Source: CBDCUF01 sp965222525 (GTDB taxonomy: Bacteria; Pseudomonadota; Alphaproteobacteria; Rickettsiales; UBA8987). From it: DNA of 64,000 nt. This document shows, piece by piece, positions 25,071-34,158 of the stretch. Within the stretch, counting starts at the first letter, position 1. The number at the start of each line of letters is the position of its first letter. The notes beneath the pieces were generated by a model that was given only the letters and a program-made list of their open reading frames with translations, was not told the DNA's origin and did no database searches. The stretch spans positions 2,050,218 to 2,114,217 of the forward strand of contig OZ244955.1 in assembly GCA_965222525.1 (NCBI GenBank). The letters run 5' to 3'. The translations under genes were made by a program, and so were the position numbers.

Positions 25071-26847
25071 ATGGGCTGACGAGTATCGCTATCTATCTTC
25101 TGAATCCAGTGCAGAGCCGGGTAAATGGTATACAGATCGTGCACCATATCAGCGCGGAATAATGGATTCCATCAATGATCGTGATACGCAAGTGGTGGTG
25201 ATTATGACATCATCGCAAGTTGGTAAGACTGAAATTATTAATAATATCGCTGCGTATTTTATTGATCAGGATCCATCACCAATATTGCTGGTACAACCTA
25301 CATTATTAATCGGCGAAGCATGGAGTAAAGATCGTCTGACACCAATGGTACGTGATACTCCTGCTCTGAGTAACCTGATTAAGACGGAGCGCAAACGTGA
25401 TGGGGAGAATACTATTCTGCATAAGAAATTCCCCGGTGGTCATATTACGGTGGCTGGTGCAAATTCACCTGCATCACTATCGAGCAGACCGATCAGAATA
25501 GTGCTTCTCGATGAAGTAGATCGCTATCCATTCTCAGCCGGTGTGGAAGGTGATCCGGTGAACCTGGCTAGAGCAAGAGCAAAGAATTTCTGGAACCGCA
25601 AGATTGTGATGAGCTCCACTCCTACTATTAAGGGTGAGAGCAGAATTGATGCCGCATATGAATCAAGTGATCAGCGCAAATTCTATGTACCATGCCCGCA
25701 TTGTGATGAGATGCAGGTCTTAACCTGGGCGCAGATTCAGTGGGATGATGGTAAACCGGAGGATGCAGTTTATATCTGTCCACATTGTGGTGTAGTACTA
25801 ACCAATGGTGATAAGCCGTTTATGTTGAAGAATGGCCTGTGGCTGGCTGACAAAGAATTTCATGGTACTGCTGGATTTTACTTAAATGAGTTATATTCTC
25901 CGTGGGTGAGTTGGGGCGAGATTGCACTAAATTTTTTAGAAGCCAAGAAACTCCCTGAAACTTTGAAGACTTTTATCAATACATCACTGGCCGAATGCTG
26001 GGAAGAAGATGCTGATGCCGAAGGTCTGGATGAAGATTCATTACAGTCCAGAGTTGAGGATTATGACACTGCACCGGAGGGTGTGCTGGTTATTACTGTC
26101 GGTGTTGATATTCAGGATGACAGGATTGAGCTGGAGATTCAGGGCTGGGGTGTGGATGAAGAGTTCTGGAGTATTGATTATGTAGTATTGCACGGCAGTC
26201 CATCTAAAAGAGAAGTGTGGCAATCTTTGGATGATATATTGCTATCAAAAATCCCTCATGCACTAGGGGTAGATCTGCCTATTTCTTGTGTATGTATAGA
26301 TTCCGGTGGCCATCATACCGAGGAGGTATATCAATACTGCAAAGAAAAAGCCCGACAGAAGCGTAGAATATATGCAATTAAAGGTCAGAGCCAATATGGT
26401 AAACCGGTAGTCGGCAAATTCACCCGTAATAATGCGCTCAGGGTAAAGTTATTTCCGCTGGGTGTGGATACTGCCAAGGAGGTGATATTTGGCAGACTTA
26501 AAATTGAGGAGCCGGGTGCTGGTTTTTGTCATCATCCATCCCGATATGATGAGGAGTTTTTCAAGCAACTAACTTCTGAGAAGCAGGTTAAGAGATTTCA
26601 TAAAGGCCGCACCAGAAAGGAATGGATCAAGACTTATCGCAGAAATGAAGTTCTGGATTGCCGGGTATATGGTATGGCAGCTCTAAAAATCTTGAAGCCT
26701 GATTTTGAGAAGATAGCTGAGAGACTGCATTCTCGTATCACAAAATTGGATAGTACCGGCGAGGAAGAATCCGTGGATAATAAATCTAAGCCCAGAAAAA
26801 GACCTCATAGTAGGCCACAGGGCGGTTTTGTTAATTCATGGAAGTAA
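24985..26847 (+). CDS. Terminase large subunit, GpA family
   Basis: A 620-residue packaging motor and nuclease. The ATPase part has VVVIMTSSQVGKTEIIN (P-loop) near residue 75 and IRIVLLDEVDRY (Walker B) near residue 170. A CPHCDEM..CPHCGVV zinc-binding pair lies near residues 230-265. The nuclease part begins TVGVDIQDDRIELEIQGWG near residue 370. This is the lambda A-type organisation, implying cos-type packaging. The tail is Lys/Arg-rich (RKRPHSRPQ). Confidence 0.92.
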   Translation: MNQTISLVKEIIRSASQTVKPPPSLKVSEWADEYRYLSSESSAEPGKWYTDRAPYQRGIMDSINDRDTQVVVIMTSSQVGKTEIINNIAAYFIDQDPSPILLVQPTLLIGEAWSKDRLTPMVRDTPALSNLIKTERKRDGENTILHKKFPGGHITVAGANSPASLSSRPIRIVLLDEVDRYPFSAGVEGDPVNLARARAKNFWNRKIVMSSTPTIKGESRIDAAYESSDQRKFYVPCPHCDEMQVLTWAQIQWDDGKPEDAVYICPHCGVVLTNGDKPFMLKNGLWLADKEFHGTAGFYLNELYSPWVSWGEIALNFLEAKKLPETLKTFINTSLAECWEEDADAEGLDEDSLQSRVEDYDTAPEGVLVITVGVDIQDDRIELEIQGWGVDEEFWSIDYVVLHGSPSKREVWQSLDDILLSKIPHALGVDLPISCVCIDSGGHHTEEVYQYCKEKARQKRRIYAIKGQSQYGKPVVGKFTRNNALRVKLFPLGVDTAKEVIFGRLKIEEPGAGFCHHPSRYDEEFFKQLTSEKQVKRFHKGRTRKEWIKTYRRNEVLDCRVYGMAALKILKPDFEKIAERLHSRITKLDSTGEEESVDNKSKPRKRPHSRPQGGFVNSWK

Positions 26848-26848
26848 T

Positions 26849-27391
26849 ATGATATTATCCTATGAACCTGCACTGATTACTCAGGGTGATACTGTAAAGT
26901 GGAAAAAGACTTTTGCAGATTATCCGGCAGATGATGGCTGGCAGTTGCAGTATATCCTGGGCGGAGCATCTGATCAGGTGCTGAGTTTTGGCACTGAGAT
27001 TATTGCTGATGGTAAAGGATTTTTGATCACTATTGCAGATAGTTCATCATTTTCTGTTGGTGATTACTGGTGGCAGGCGAAAATTTCTAAATCCGGTGAG
27101 ATATATACTGTAGCAGAGGGAATCTTAAAAGTTATCTCCACTGCCAGTACTTATAAGCAGCTATTGCATATTACAACGGTGTTGGATGCTATTGAGGCGG
27201 TAATACAAAACCGTGCTAGTAAAGATCAGGAATCATACTCTATCAATGGCAGGTCACTTTCCAGAACATCAATTCCTGATTTGATTATTCTTCGCAATGA
27301 ATATCTGCGCCAGAGAAGTAAACTCGAGAAGGCTGAAAATATCCGCAAAGGTCTTGGTAGTGGCCAGATACAGGTGAGGTTTAATAGATGA
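26849..27391 (+). CDS. Head-tail joining protein, gpW-like C-terminus
   Basis: About 180 residues from the ATG at 26849, one base after the terminase stop; an in-frame upstream TTG at 26828 is less likely. The first 110 residues are beta-rich (a phage accessory domain). The last 65 (LDAIEAVIQNRASKDQESYS, LSRTSIPDLIILRNEYLRQR) match the gpW connector pattern. Confidence 0.65.
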   Translation: MILSYEPALITQGDTVKWKKTFADYPADDGWQLQYILGGASDQVLSFGTEIIADGKGFLITIADSSSFSVGDYWWQAKISKSGEIYTVAEGILKVISTASTYKQLLHITTVLDAIEAVIQNRASKDQESYSINGRSLSRTSIPDLIILRNEYLRQRSKLEKAENIRKGLGSGQIQVRFNR

Positions 27392-28866
27392 ATATTATTC
27401 CCAAATTCCTGAGAAAAGAAAAGCCGAAACGTACTCACCCACGCATGTATAGAAAATATGCCGCTGCTAAAATAGATAATCTGACTGCTGGCTGGGGAGT
27501 ATCGGTTAGTTCTGCTGATGCAATTTTGAGATCTGATCTAAAATCGTTACGTGCGCGATCACGCATACTTTCTGAAAATGACCCATATTTTAAAAATTTC
27601 CTGCGTAAATGTAGGGTAAATGTTATTGGTAATTCAGGAATTGTATTACAGAACCGTGCCGTTGAAAATGTCACCAAAGATGGTGAGACTATACTTGATG
27701 ATAATGCCAACCGGATTATTGAGGATGCCTGGAATCAGTGGTGTAAGAAAAAGAACTGCACTGTAAATGGTAAACTTTCTTTTATCGATGTTCAGCAGTT
27801 ATTTATCGAATCTGTTGCCAAGGATGGTGAAGTATTAATCCGTAAGGTAAAAGGCTCTCACAATGAGTTTGGCTTTGCACTACAACTGATTGAAGCTGAT
27901 CATTTAAGCGAAAATCATAATGAAGATTTACCGAATGGCAATATTGTGCGGATGGGCATTGAGATCAATAAATGGAACCGTCCAGTTGCATATTATATTC
28001 ATGAGCGTCATCCGGGAGAGCATGCATTAGGTTCACGTAAAAAAGACGAAGTCATTCGTATTCCGGCAGAAGAAATTATCCATGCATATATACCTGAGCG
28101 AATATCGCAAAGTCGTGGTGTGCCCTGGGCGCATGCTGCGATGACCCGGTCTAATATGTTAAATGGTTATCAGGAGGCAGAGTTGGTTGCTGCCAGGATT
28201 GGTGCATCGAAGATGGGATTTTTTGTATCTCCTGATGGTGAGGCATATGTAGGTCAGGATCAGGAAGATAATGGTGATATTATAACTGAGGCTGATCCCG
28301 GTACATTTGAGCAATTACCGGAGGGAGTGGATTTTAGGGAGTTCAGCCCTGATCATCCGACAAGTGCATTTGAACCATTTGTTAAATCTATTCTGCGCGG
28401 TATGTCTGCCGGGATGGGCGTTTCATATAATAGTCTGGCTAATGATCTGGAGGGGGTGAATTTTTCATCTCTTCGGCAGGGGAATATTGAGGAGAGAGAT
28501 TTATGGAAAATCCTGCAACGCTGGACGATAGAGAATCTTCATGAGCAGATATTTGAGGATTGGTTATTGATGTCTATCACCACTGGAAAAATTAGTCTTC
28601 CGGTGAGCAAGTTTGAGAAGTTTAATAAACCTATATGGCGGCCACGCGGTTGGATGTGGGTTGATCCGGTTAAAGAAGTCAGATCCAATCGCGATGCCAT
28701 AGATGGTGGCCTGAAATCGGCTCAGGATGTGGCCAGTGAGCAAGGGATGGATATTGAAGATGTATATATCCAGCTTGCAGTAGAAAAGAAACTTCGTGAG
28801 AAGTACGGAGTTTCCTTGATGGATGAAATTGTAGAAGAAGCAAATGATGAAGAAGAGGAAGAATAA
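27388..28866 (+). CDS. Portal protein, lambda B family
   Basis: A 492-residue portal. The N-terminal region has LRARSRILSENDPYFKNFLR, the centre NVIGNSGIVLQ, and IRIPAEEIIHAYIPERISQS, all typical of lambda-family portals. The acidic tail (EEANDEEEEE) is typical too. It forms the dodecameric head vertex through which DNA enters. The four-base overlap with the previous gene indicates coupled translation. Confidence 0.9.
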   Translation: MNIIPKFLRKEKPKRTHPRMYRKYAAAKIDNLTAGWGVSVSSADAILRSDLKSLRARSRILSENDPYFKNFLRKCRVNVIGNSGIVLQNRAVENVTKDGETILDDNANRIIEDAWNQWCKKKNCTVNGKLSFIDVQQLFIESVAKDGEVLIRKVKGSHNEFGFALQLIEADHLSENHNEDLPNGNIVRMGIEINKWNRPVAYYIHERHPGEHALGSRKKDEVIRIPAEEIIHAYIPERISQSRGVPWAHAAMTRSNMLNGYQEAELVAARIGASKMGFFVSPDGEAYVGQDQEDNGDIITEADPGTFEQLPEGVDFREFSPDHPTSAFEPFVKSILRGMSAGMGVSYNSLANDLEGVNFSSLRQGNIEERDLWKILQRWTIENLHEQIFEDWLLMSITTGKISLPVSKFEKFNKPIWRPRGWMWVDPVKEVRSNRDAIDGGLKSAQDVASEQGMDIEDVYIQLAVEKKLREKYGVSLMDEIVEEANDEEEEE

Positions 28867-30700
28867 ACCGGTTGTTTCAGGACTAATGCACCGTATGGCG
28901 CAGCTGAAAAATCCTGATTCTGAAAACCGTACTATAGAATTATCATTTTCCAGCGAGGATCCTTATGAGAGGTTTTTCGGAATAGAGATTCTCGATCATG
29001 GAGAAAAAAGTGTGCGTTCAGACTGGGTTGCATCCGGGCGCGCACCGTTATTAGCTGATCATAATCCAGATGATGTGATTGGTGTTGTTGAAAAAGCTTT
29101 TATTGGTACAGACCTGGTGGGTCGGGCTGTGGTACGTTTTGGGAAGAGCGTGCGTGCTGAGGAGTTTTTTCAGGATGTGAAGGATGGTATCCGCCAGAAT
29201 ATCTCGGTTGGGTACAGGATTCACAAGATGGTTATGGAGGAGAAATCAGAAGATGAGCCGGATATATTCCGGGTTATTGACTGGGAGCCTCTGGAAGTTT
29301 CTCTGGTATCTATACCGGCAGATCAATCGGTGGGAATCGGTAGATCTCAAATTGGTGAGGAAAGAGAAATTGAAATTGTTAATACAACTATGGAGAAAAC
29401 TACAATGGAAAAAGAAGTAAAACAGCCCGATCCAGCACCAAAACCGGAAGTGGATATGGCAAAAGTTCGCCTAGAGGTGACTAATGATGAGCGCAAGCGC
29501 GTCACAGAAATCATGGCTCTGGGTAGCAAACATAATATGATGGAAGCTGCTAATGAGTATGTTAATGATGGCAAGAATATTGGTGAGTTCCGCTCATATA
29601 TTCTGGATAATTTGGATAAGAAACCAGCTATTCAGACTAGTAATGCCAGTCAGGAGCTAGGCCTTTCTGAAAAAGAAAAACAGAAATTCAATTTTACCAA
29701 GGCAGTATTAGCTGCTGCTGATGGCGATTGGTCAGATGCCGGATTTGAAATGGAGGTATGTGAAGCTGCCAGAAAGGCTCATTCTCACCGCAAGTTTGAA
29801 GGACAGCTGGTAGTTCCGATAGATATTCTGACTACTGGAAAATATCACGAGCGGGCAATGACAGTTGGTACAGATGCACAAGGTGGTTATTTAAAAGGAA
29901 CCGAGCATATGGCATCATCTTTTATAGATCTGCTGCGTAATAAACTGCTGGTACTCAGGCTTGGTGCCAGGGTAATGAGCGGATTGGTTGGTGATTTATC
30001 TATCCCCAAACAAACCGCTGGTGGTAATGCATTCTGGGTGGATGAAGGTGTTGATGTTACTGAATCTACACCCGGTACTGGTCAGGTTACTCTTGCCCCG
30101 AAAACTGTTGGTGCAACAGTAGATCTCAGCCGCAAATTATTACTGCAATCTTCTCCGGATGCACAAGGTCTGGTTGAGGAATCACTTTCTATCGATTTGG
30201 CGACAGAGATTGATCTGGCAGTGCTAAAAGGCAGCGGTACAGCTGGCCAGCCTACAGGTCTCAAGAATACTACCGGGGTTGGTTCTGTGACTATAGCTGC
30301 GGGTGCGCCGACATATGCCAATATGGTAGAGCTGGAGACTGATGTTGCTACCAGCAATGCTGATGTTGGCTCTCTGGCATATTTGATGAATGCTAATAGT
30401 CGTGAGAAGCTGAAAACCACAGAGAAAGCAGCCAATACTGCCCAGTTCATCTGGGAGAATGGCCAGACTCCGGGTGAAGGTATTGTTAATGGCTACAGGG
30501 CTGCGGTTACTCAGCAGCTTGCCAATGATGAATATTACTTTGGCAACTGGGCGGATGTGATTGTTGGTGAGTGGGGAGTTCTTGATCTGCGGGTAGATAC
30601 TGTAACTCTCGGCAGGGCTGGTGGTATCAGAATCAACGCCCATCAGGATGTTGATGTTGCGATCCGTCATCCTGAGAGCTTTTCTGTAGCTGGAATATAG
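28844..30700 (+). CDS. Prohead protease fused to HK97-fold major capsid protein
   Basis: A 618-residue protein. Residues 1-165 are a prohead protease: PLLADHNPDDVIGVVE carries the His and LEVSLVSIPADQSVG the catalytic Ser region. A Lys/Glu-rich scaffold-like linker follows (residues 170-300), then the capsid domain from about 340 (FIDLLRNKLLVLRLGARVMS, AFWVDEGVDVTES, VDLSRKLLLQSSPD) to the end. The protease presumably frees the capsid during maturation. It overlaps the portal stop. No separate capsid gene is present in the prophage. Confidence 0.88.
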   Translation: MMKKRKNKPVVSGLMHRMAQLKNPDSENRTIELSFSSEDPYERFFGIEILDHGEKSVRSDWVASGRAPLLADHNPDDVIGVVEKAFIGTDLVGRAVVRFGKSVRAEEFFQDVKDGIRQNISVGYRIHKMVMEEKSEDEPDIFRVIDWEPLEVSLVSIPADQSVGIGRSQIGEEREIEIVNTTMEKTTMEKEVKQPDPAPKPEVDMAKVRLEVTNDERKRVTEIMALGSKHNMMEAANEYVNDGKNIGEFRSYILDNLDKKPAIQTSNASQELGLSEKEKQKFNFTKAVLAAADGDWSDAGFEMEVCEAARKAHSHRKFEGQLVVPIDILTTGKYHERAMTVGTDAQGGYLKGTEHMASSFIDLLRNKLLVLRLGARVMSGLVGDLSIPKQTAGGNAFWVDEGVDVTESTPGTGQVTLAPKTVGATVDLSRKLLLQSSPDAQGLVEESLSIDLATEIDLAVLKGSGTAGQPTGLKNTTGVGSVTIAAGAPTYANMVELETDVATSNADVGSLAYLMNANSREKLKTTEKAANTAQFIWENGQTPGEGIVNGYRAAVTQQLANDEYYFGNWADVIVGEWGVLDLRVDTVTLGRAGGIRINAHQDVDVAIRHPESFSVAGI

Positions 30701-31006
30701 GAGGTGCATATGTTGGAAAAACTAACGGTGCATATTTTGCGCAGCTGTATGATTGACGGTAAATCTGTGGAGGTTGGCAAGAAGGCTGAGCTGCCGAAAA
30801 AGGTGGCTCAGGATCTGGTTAATATGGGTAAGGCCGAGATTATTGGTGATGAGGTGGTAGAATCTCAGGAGGAACCTGCCGACCCAAAATCCGAAGATAC
30901 AGAAGAAGAAAAGCCCGATACCAAAAAAGCTGGGTTAAAAACGGCACTAACTGGCACCAAACCCACCGGCAATGGTAAAAAAGCTGAGAAAATGGGTGGT
31001 GGTTAG
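30614..31006 (+). repeat. Tandem duplication, unit A (capsid 3' end plus small gene)
   Basis: Nearly identical to 32226-32615. It spans the last 87 bases of the capsid gene and the following small gene, indicating duplication of the segment that includes the cargo slot. Confidence 0.9.
30710..31006 (+). CDS. Small acidic late protein, copy A
   Basis: About 98 residues from the ATG at 30710, which has a perfectly placed AGGAGG. Its N-terminal half (EKLTVHILRSCMIDGKSVEV..KKAELPKKVAQDLVNMGKAEI) is a small phage domain and the C-terminal half is charged and low-complexity (EEEKPDTKKAG). A nearly identical gene lies at 32322-32615. By position it may be a head accessory protein. Confidence 0.65.
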   Translation: MLEKLTVHILRSCMIDGKSVEVGKKAELPKKVAQDLVNMGKAEIIGDEVVESQEEPADPKSEDTEEEKPDTKKAGLKTALTGTKPTGNGKKAEKMGGG

Positions 31007-31851
31007 CCCTGTTGCATTTGTTTAGAGCGTACTTCTTCAAACGGCTTTAGTAGTTTTTCTAAATTTTGGTGCTGTTCTAAAGTTTTTCTAACTGAACTAT
31101 TGATATTTTCTTGAATATCAGTAGCGCTATTAGCAGCATTGTCAACAAAAGTAGTCCTCACTTCTTTTCCTTTTAAGTGATGAGATATTGCCTCAGCAAA
31201 TGTGCGTTCATCATGATTTTTAATAGACTCCAATGCAGAAGCCTTTGTGCTTTCAATATCACTAAGTATATTAGTAACCCTGTTATCTGACATTGATATA
31301 GCTGTTTCTGTCTTTTCTATTACATTCTTCATGGATAAGTCTTTAAGGCCAGACAAACGGGCAATATCTTTTTTAGTCACTTGGGTATATTCTTTGTTTC
31401 CCTTCTCAGATGCTTGAAACTTTAATATTACCTCAAGAGCCTTATACGATGCATTTGTACCGATTATTTTTTCATCTCTCATGGATTGAAGATTTTCTAT
31501 TAGACCATTAGCGTCAACATCAGTAGTCTTAATATTAATGCTGTTTTGCTCTTTAATCTTTTCTTGCCAAGATTTATGATCATTTAGGAATTTTTCAACC
31601 TTTTTAGATAATATTATTTTATCATTAGGAAATGCATTTTGTACATTTCCTATATCAGCATAAACTTCTTTCTTTACATAGTTTACACCTATAAGTCTTT
31701 TTTCTTCATCTGCGCTTGATGTTATTTGCTTATCAAGTTTATCCAGAATTTCCTTAGATTCTTCTTTACGAAAGGCAATTGCTGTATAGCCATCTTGACT
31801 TACATTGCTATTATCTTTCTCCAGTCTTGTATTCCAGACTCTTTGTGCCAT
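31003..31851 (-). CDS. Leftward prophage cargo gene 2, unknown function
   Basis: A 282-residue, highly charged, mostly helical protein without cysteines, signal peptide or membrane segments. Coiled-coil stretches include DKIILSKKVEKFLNDHKSWQ and the C-terminal region. It reads against the late operon, ends four bases inside the small gene's stop, and has its own promoter module upstream. Not recognised. A secreted effector or a phage-exclusion protein would both fit the position. Confidence 0.65.
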   Translation of the reverse strand: MAQRVWNTRLEKDNSNVSQDGYTAIAFRKEESKEILDKLDKQITSSADEEKRLIGVNYVKKEVYADIGNVQNAFPNDKIILSKKVEKFLNDHKSWQEKIKEQNSINIKTTDVDANGLIENLQSMRDEKIIGTNASYKALEVILKFQASEKGNKEYTQVTKKDIARLSGLKDLSMKNVIEKTETAISMSDNRVTNILSDIESTKASALESIKNHDERTFAEAISHHLKGKEVRTTFVDNAANSATDIQENINSSVRKTLEQHQNLEKLLKPFEEVRSKQMQQG

Positions 31852-31950
31852 TGTTCTTCTCTCTGTTTAAGTGTCATATGCCGGTATGGTTTTCAGCATA
31901 TAACGGGTTAGGAATGCTCCCTAAAATAAAGAGCTCATCTCATCTATGGC

Positions 31951-31988
31951 AAACACTATACCAGAGAAATGTTAAACTTTTATTACAC
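31951..31988 (-). promoter_or_regulatory. Conserved accessory-gene promoter module, copy 6
   Basis: On the minus strand TGTAATAAAAGTTTAACATT then TCTCTGGTATAGTGTTTGCC, about 100 bases before cargo gene 2. Similarity with copy 5 continues about 80 bases upstream. Confidence 0.65.
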
Positions 31989-32225
31989 TGCTCAAATTAT
32001 TTTCAAAAAAATGCATATTTTTTAGAGTAGATTTTAATAATCTCTATATATCAATGGGTTGTTGGATTAAGTTTTTATCAATTTTTTTGATATTTTTTGC
32101 CTTCAAACCTGTTTTTGCCTAAAAACACTCCAAATTCACCCTCAAATTAGCCTAATTCTTGTTACTCCCGGTTGGAAATAGTGGCGGTATAATAGCTCTA
32201 TATTAATGCTAATCCACAGGGTTTT
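31989..32225. other. Leader shared with the other cargo cassettes
   Basis: No gene. 31989-32070 matches 22298-22375 and 33596-33680, and 32095-32215 matches 33715-33833, including CCTCAAATTAGCCTAATTCT and GTGGCGGTATAATAGCTC. The GGTATAATAG segment could be a rightward -10 element for the late genes beyond. Confidence 0.6.
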
Positions 32226-32615
32226 AGGGCTGGTGGTATCAGGATCAACGCCCATCAGGATGTTGATGTGGCGATTCGTCACCCTGAGAGCTTTTCTGTA
32301 GGTGGAATATAGGAGGTGCATATGTCAGAAAAACTAACGGTGCATATTTTGCGCAGTTGTATGATTGACGGAAAATCTGTGGAGGTTGGCAAGAAGGCCG
32401 AGCTGCCGAAGAAGGTAGCTCAGGATCTGGTTAATATGGGTAAGGCTGAAATCATTGGTGATGAACCGGAACCTGAGGAGGAACCTACCGACCCAAAATC
32501 CGAAGATACAGAAGAAGAAAAGCCCGATATCAAGAAAGCTGGGTTAAAAACGGCACTTACTGGCATCAAACCCACCGGCAATGGTAAAAAAGCTGAGAAG
32601 GCAGGTGATGGTTGA
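32226..32615 (+). repeat. Tandem duplication, unit B (orphan capsid 3' end plus small gene)
   Basis: A second copy of the capsid gene's last 82 bases, without the rest of the capsid gene, followed by the duplicate small gene. Confidence 0.9.
32322..32615 (+). CDS. Small acidic late protein, copy B
   Basis: About 97 residues from the ATG at 32322, with the same AGGAGG as copy A. It differs by a few substitutions and a short deletion near the middle (EPEPEEEP against EVVESQEEP). It sits between cargo genes 2 and 3, and being open and well conserved it is probably still expressed. Confidence 0.65.
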   Translation: MSEKLTVHILRSCMIDGKSVEVGKKAELPKKVAQDLVNMGKAEIIGDEPEPEEEPTDPKSEDTEEEKPDIKKAGLKTALTGIKPTGNGKKAEKAGDG

Positions 32616-32621
32616 ATGTGA

Positions 32622-33530
32622 TTAAATGCTTAATTCACCACTATCTTTTGATGGTTTATTGAGCTTTGAAAGATTTGAGGCTTGCTTATCTAGTTCCTTA
32701 TCGGATGGGCAATATGAAGGATTGACATGTAATGCTAATCCAGCTTTTGCGAATGCAGCATCTTTTATAGAACCTTTTTCATGCCCTCCAATGGCAATTG
32801 CCATAGCCGCAGAATATAATATGCTAGGCGTTTTGTTACTCGGAATTTTTAAGAACTTTAAACCAAATTTATTATCTTGAATATGCCTTGCTTCTAGTCT
32901 CCTGTTATCTTTTCCTTCCAACTCTTTATCTTGGCTGTTAATTAGAGACACCGCTCCTTTAGCTAAATCTTCTAATCGCTCTGTACTTGCTTTAGGGTGT
33001 TTTACTTCAAGAATAAATTCATTTACTTCATTAAAATTTAGGTCTTTATTATACTGTGGTTTTGTAACACCAACTACGCTACGTGTCATGTTGTTATTGA
33101 TTCCCATAGAATTAGCTGCATAGGGTGTTATTTTTTCCATAGTTTCGCTTATCTCTTTGAACTCAGCTTGAGGAATATCAACTATCTTTTTAATAGCTGA
33201 TAAAGGGACTTTTATAGATTCTTTATCAGGATGTTTTTCATCAAAGTGACTATTCTGTTCACCTCCAACATCATATTGATTTATAAACATATCAATAATC
33301 CCGCCATCACTGCTATGTAAGTGCCCAAAAGCGTATAGATGCTGCCTATCTCTTTCGCCTTGATCAGAAGAAAGGTAGTGAAGTCTAGCCCGTGTCTCTA
33401 CTACATCTAACCTAGAACCAACGACCAGTATTGCATGCTCACCCTCAATACTGGAAGCTTCCAGATTAAACCATCCAACTCTTTCATGCAGAGTTTTTAG
33501 TAGTTTTGTGTTTTCTTTGTCTTCGTTCAT
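32622..33530 (-). CDS. Leftward prophage cargo gene 3, unknown function
   Basis: A 302-residue protein with a recognisably folded beta/alpha N-terminal region (HAILVVGSRLDVVETRARLHYLSSDQ, LYAFGHLHSSDGG) and a helical C-terminal part. One cysteine (NPSYCPSD). It has the same orientation, promoter module and flanks as cargo gene 2, but no similarity to it that I can see. Function unknown; it may be an effector or superinfection-exclusion protein. Confidence 0.65.
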   Translation of the reverse strand: MNEDKENTKLLKTLHERVGWFNLEASSIEGEHAILVVGSRLDVVETRARLHYLSSDQGERDRQHLYAFGHLHSSDGGIIDMFINQYDVGGEQNSHFDEKHPDKESIKVPLSAIKKIVDIPQAEFKEISETMEKITPYAANSMGINNNMTRSVVGVTKPQYNKDLNFNEVNEFILEVKHPKASTERLEDLAKGAVSLINSQDKELEGKDNRRLEARHIQDNKFGLKFLKIPSNKTPSILYSAAMAIAIGGHEKGSIKDAAFAKAGLALHVNPSYCPSDKELDKQASNLSKLNKPSKDSGELSI

Positions 33531-33560
33531 TGTTGTACTTAGCTATTACTTTAGGTGCTT

Positions 33561-33595
33561 AGTTTATAACACAGTTATGTTAAACTTTTATGACA
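33561..33595 (-). promoter_or_regulatory. Conserved accessory-gene promoter module, copy 7
   Basis: On the minus strand TGTCATAAAAGTTTAACATA then ACTGTGTTATAAACT, about 31 bases before cargo gene 3. It shares the AATTATTTTCAAAAAAA leader with copies 5 and 6, and its 3' half resembles copy 4. Confidence 0.6.
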
Positions 33596-33833
33596 GTGCT
33601 TAAATTATTTTCAAAAAAAATGTATATTTTTCGGGATGAATTTTAATAATCTTTATATATCAATAGGTTGCTGGACTAAATTTTCCACATTTTTTTGATA
33701 TTTTTTGCTCTTAAAACCATTTTTTGCCAAAATCATCCCAAATTCCCCTCAAATTAGCCTAATTCTTGTTACTCCCGGCTGGGAATAGTGGCGGTATAAT
33801 AGCTCTATATTAATGCAAATCCAAAGGGATTTT

Positions 33834-34157
33834 ATGCCATTTGCCGAAAATATCGTAGATTTCTTCGATGATCAGGATTTTGCTGTGGTTGCTACATATA
33901 CCCCGCAGGTTGGTGTGGAAAAGCAAATTCTCGGCATTTTCGACAATGAATATTTGGCAGTTGCTGGTGGAATGGTGGATGTGAGTGGTGAAAATGCCCG
34001 GTTCACTTGTGCTTTTGCCGATATTTCGGACGTCAAATTCGGTGATAGTCTGAGTATCGATAGCATCGATTATAAAATTGTCGGCATCGAGCCGGATGGA
34101 ACAGGAGTTACCACCTTGGTTTTAGAAGAAAACGACCACCAGATTATCGGAGATTGA
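33834..34157 (+). CDS. Head-tail joining protein candidate
   Basis: About 107 residues from the ATG at 33834, chosen because AAAGGGA is correctly spaced before it and the upstream in-frame ATG (33813) lies in the duplicated leader. A small beta-barrel protein (VDVSGENARFTCAFADISDV, SIDYKIVGIEPDGTGVTTL) typical of the phage head-tail joining gpFII-like group. Confidence 0.65.
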   Translation: MPFAENIVDFFDDQDFAVVATYTPQVGVEKQILGIFDNEYLAVAGGMVDVSGENARFTCAFADISDVKFGDSLSIDSIDYKIVGIEPDGTGVTTLVLEENDHQIIGD

Positions 34158-34158
34158 T

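Noticed and set aside
30224..30709. 161-codon frame on the minus strand inside the capsid gene
   Set aside because: A shadow of the capsid reading frame; no ribosome binding site and no domain.
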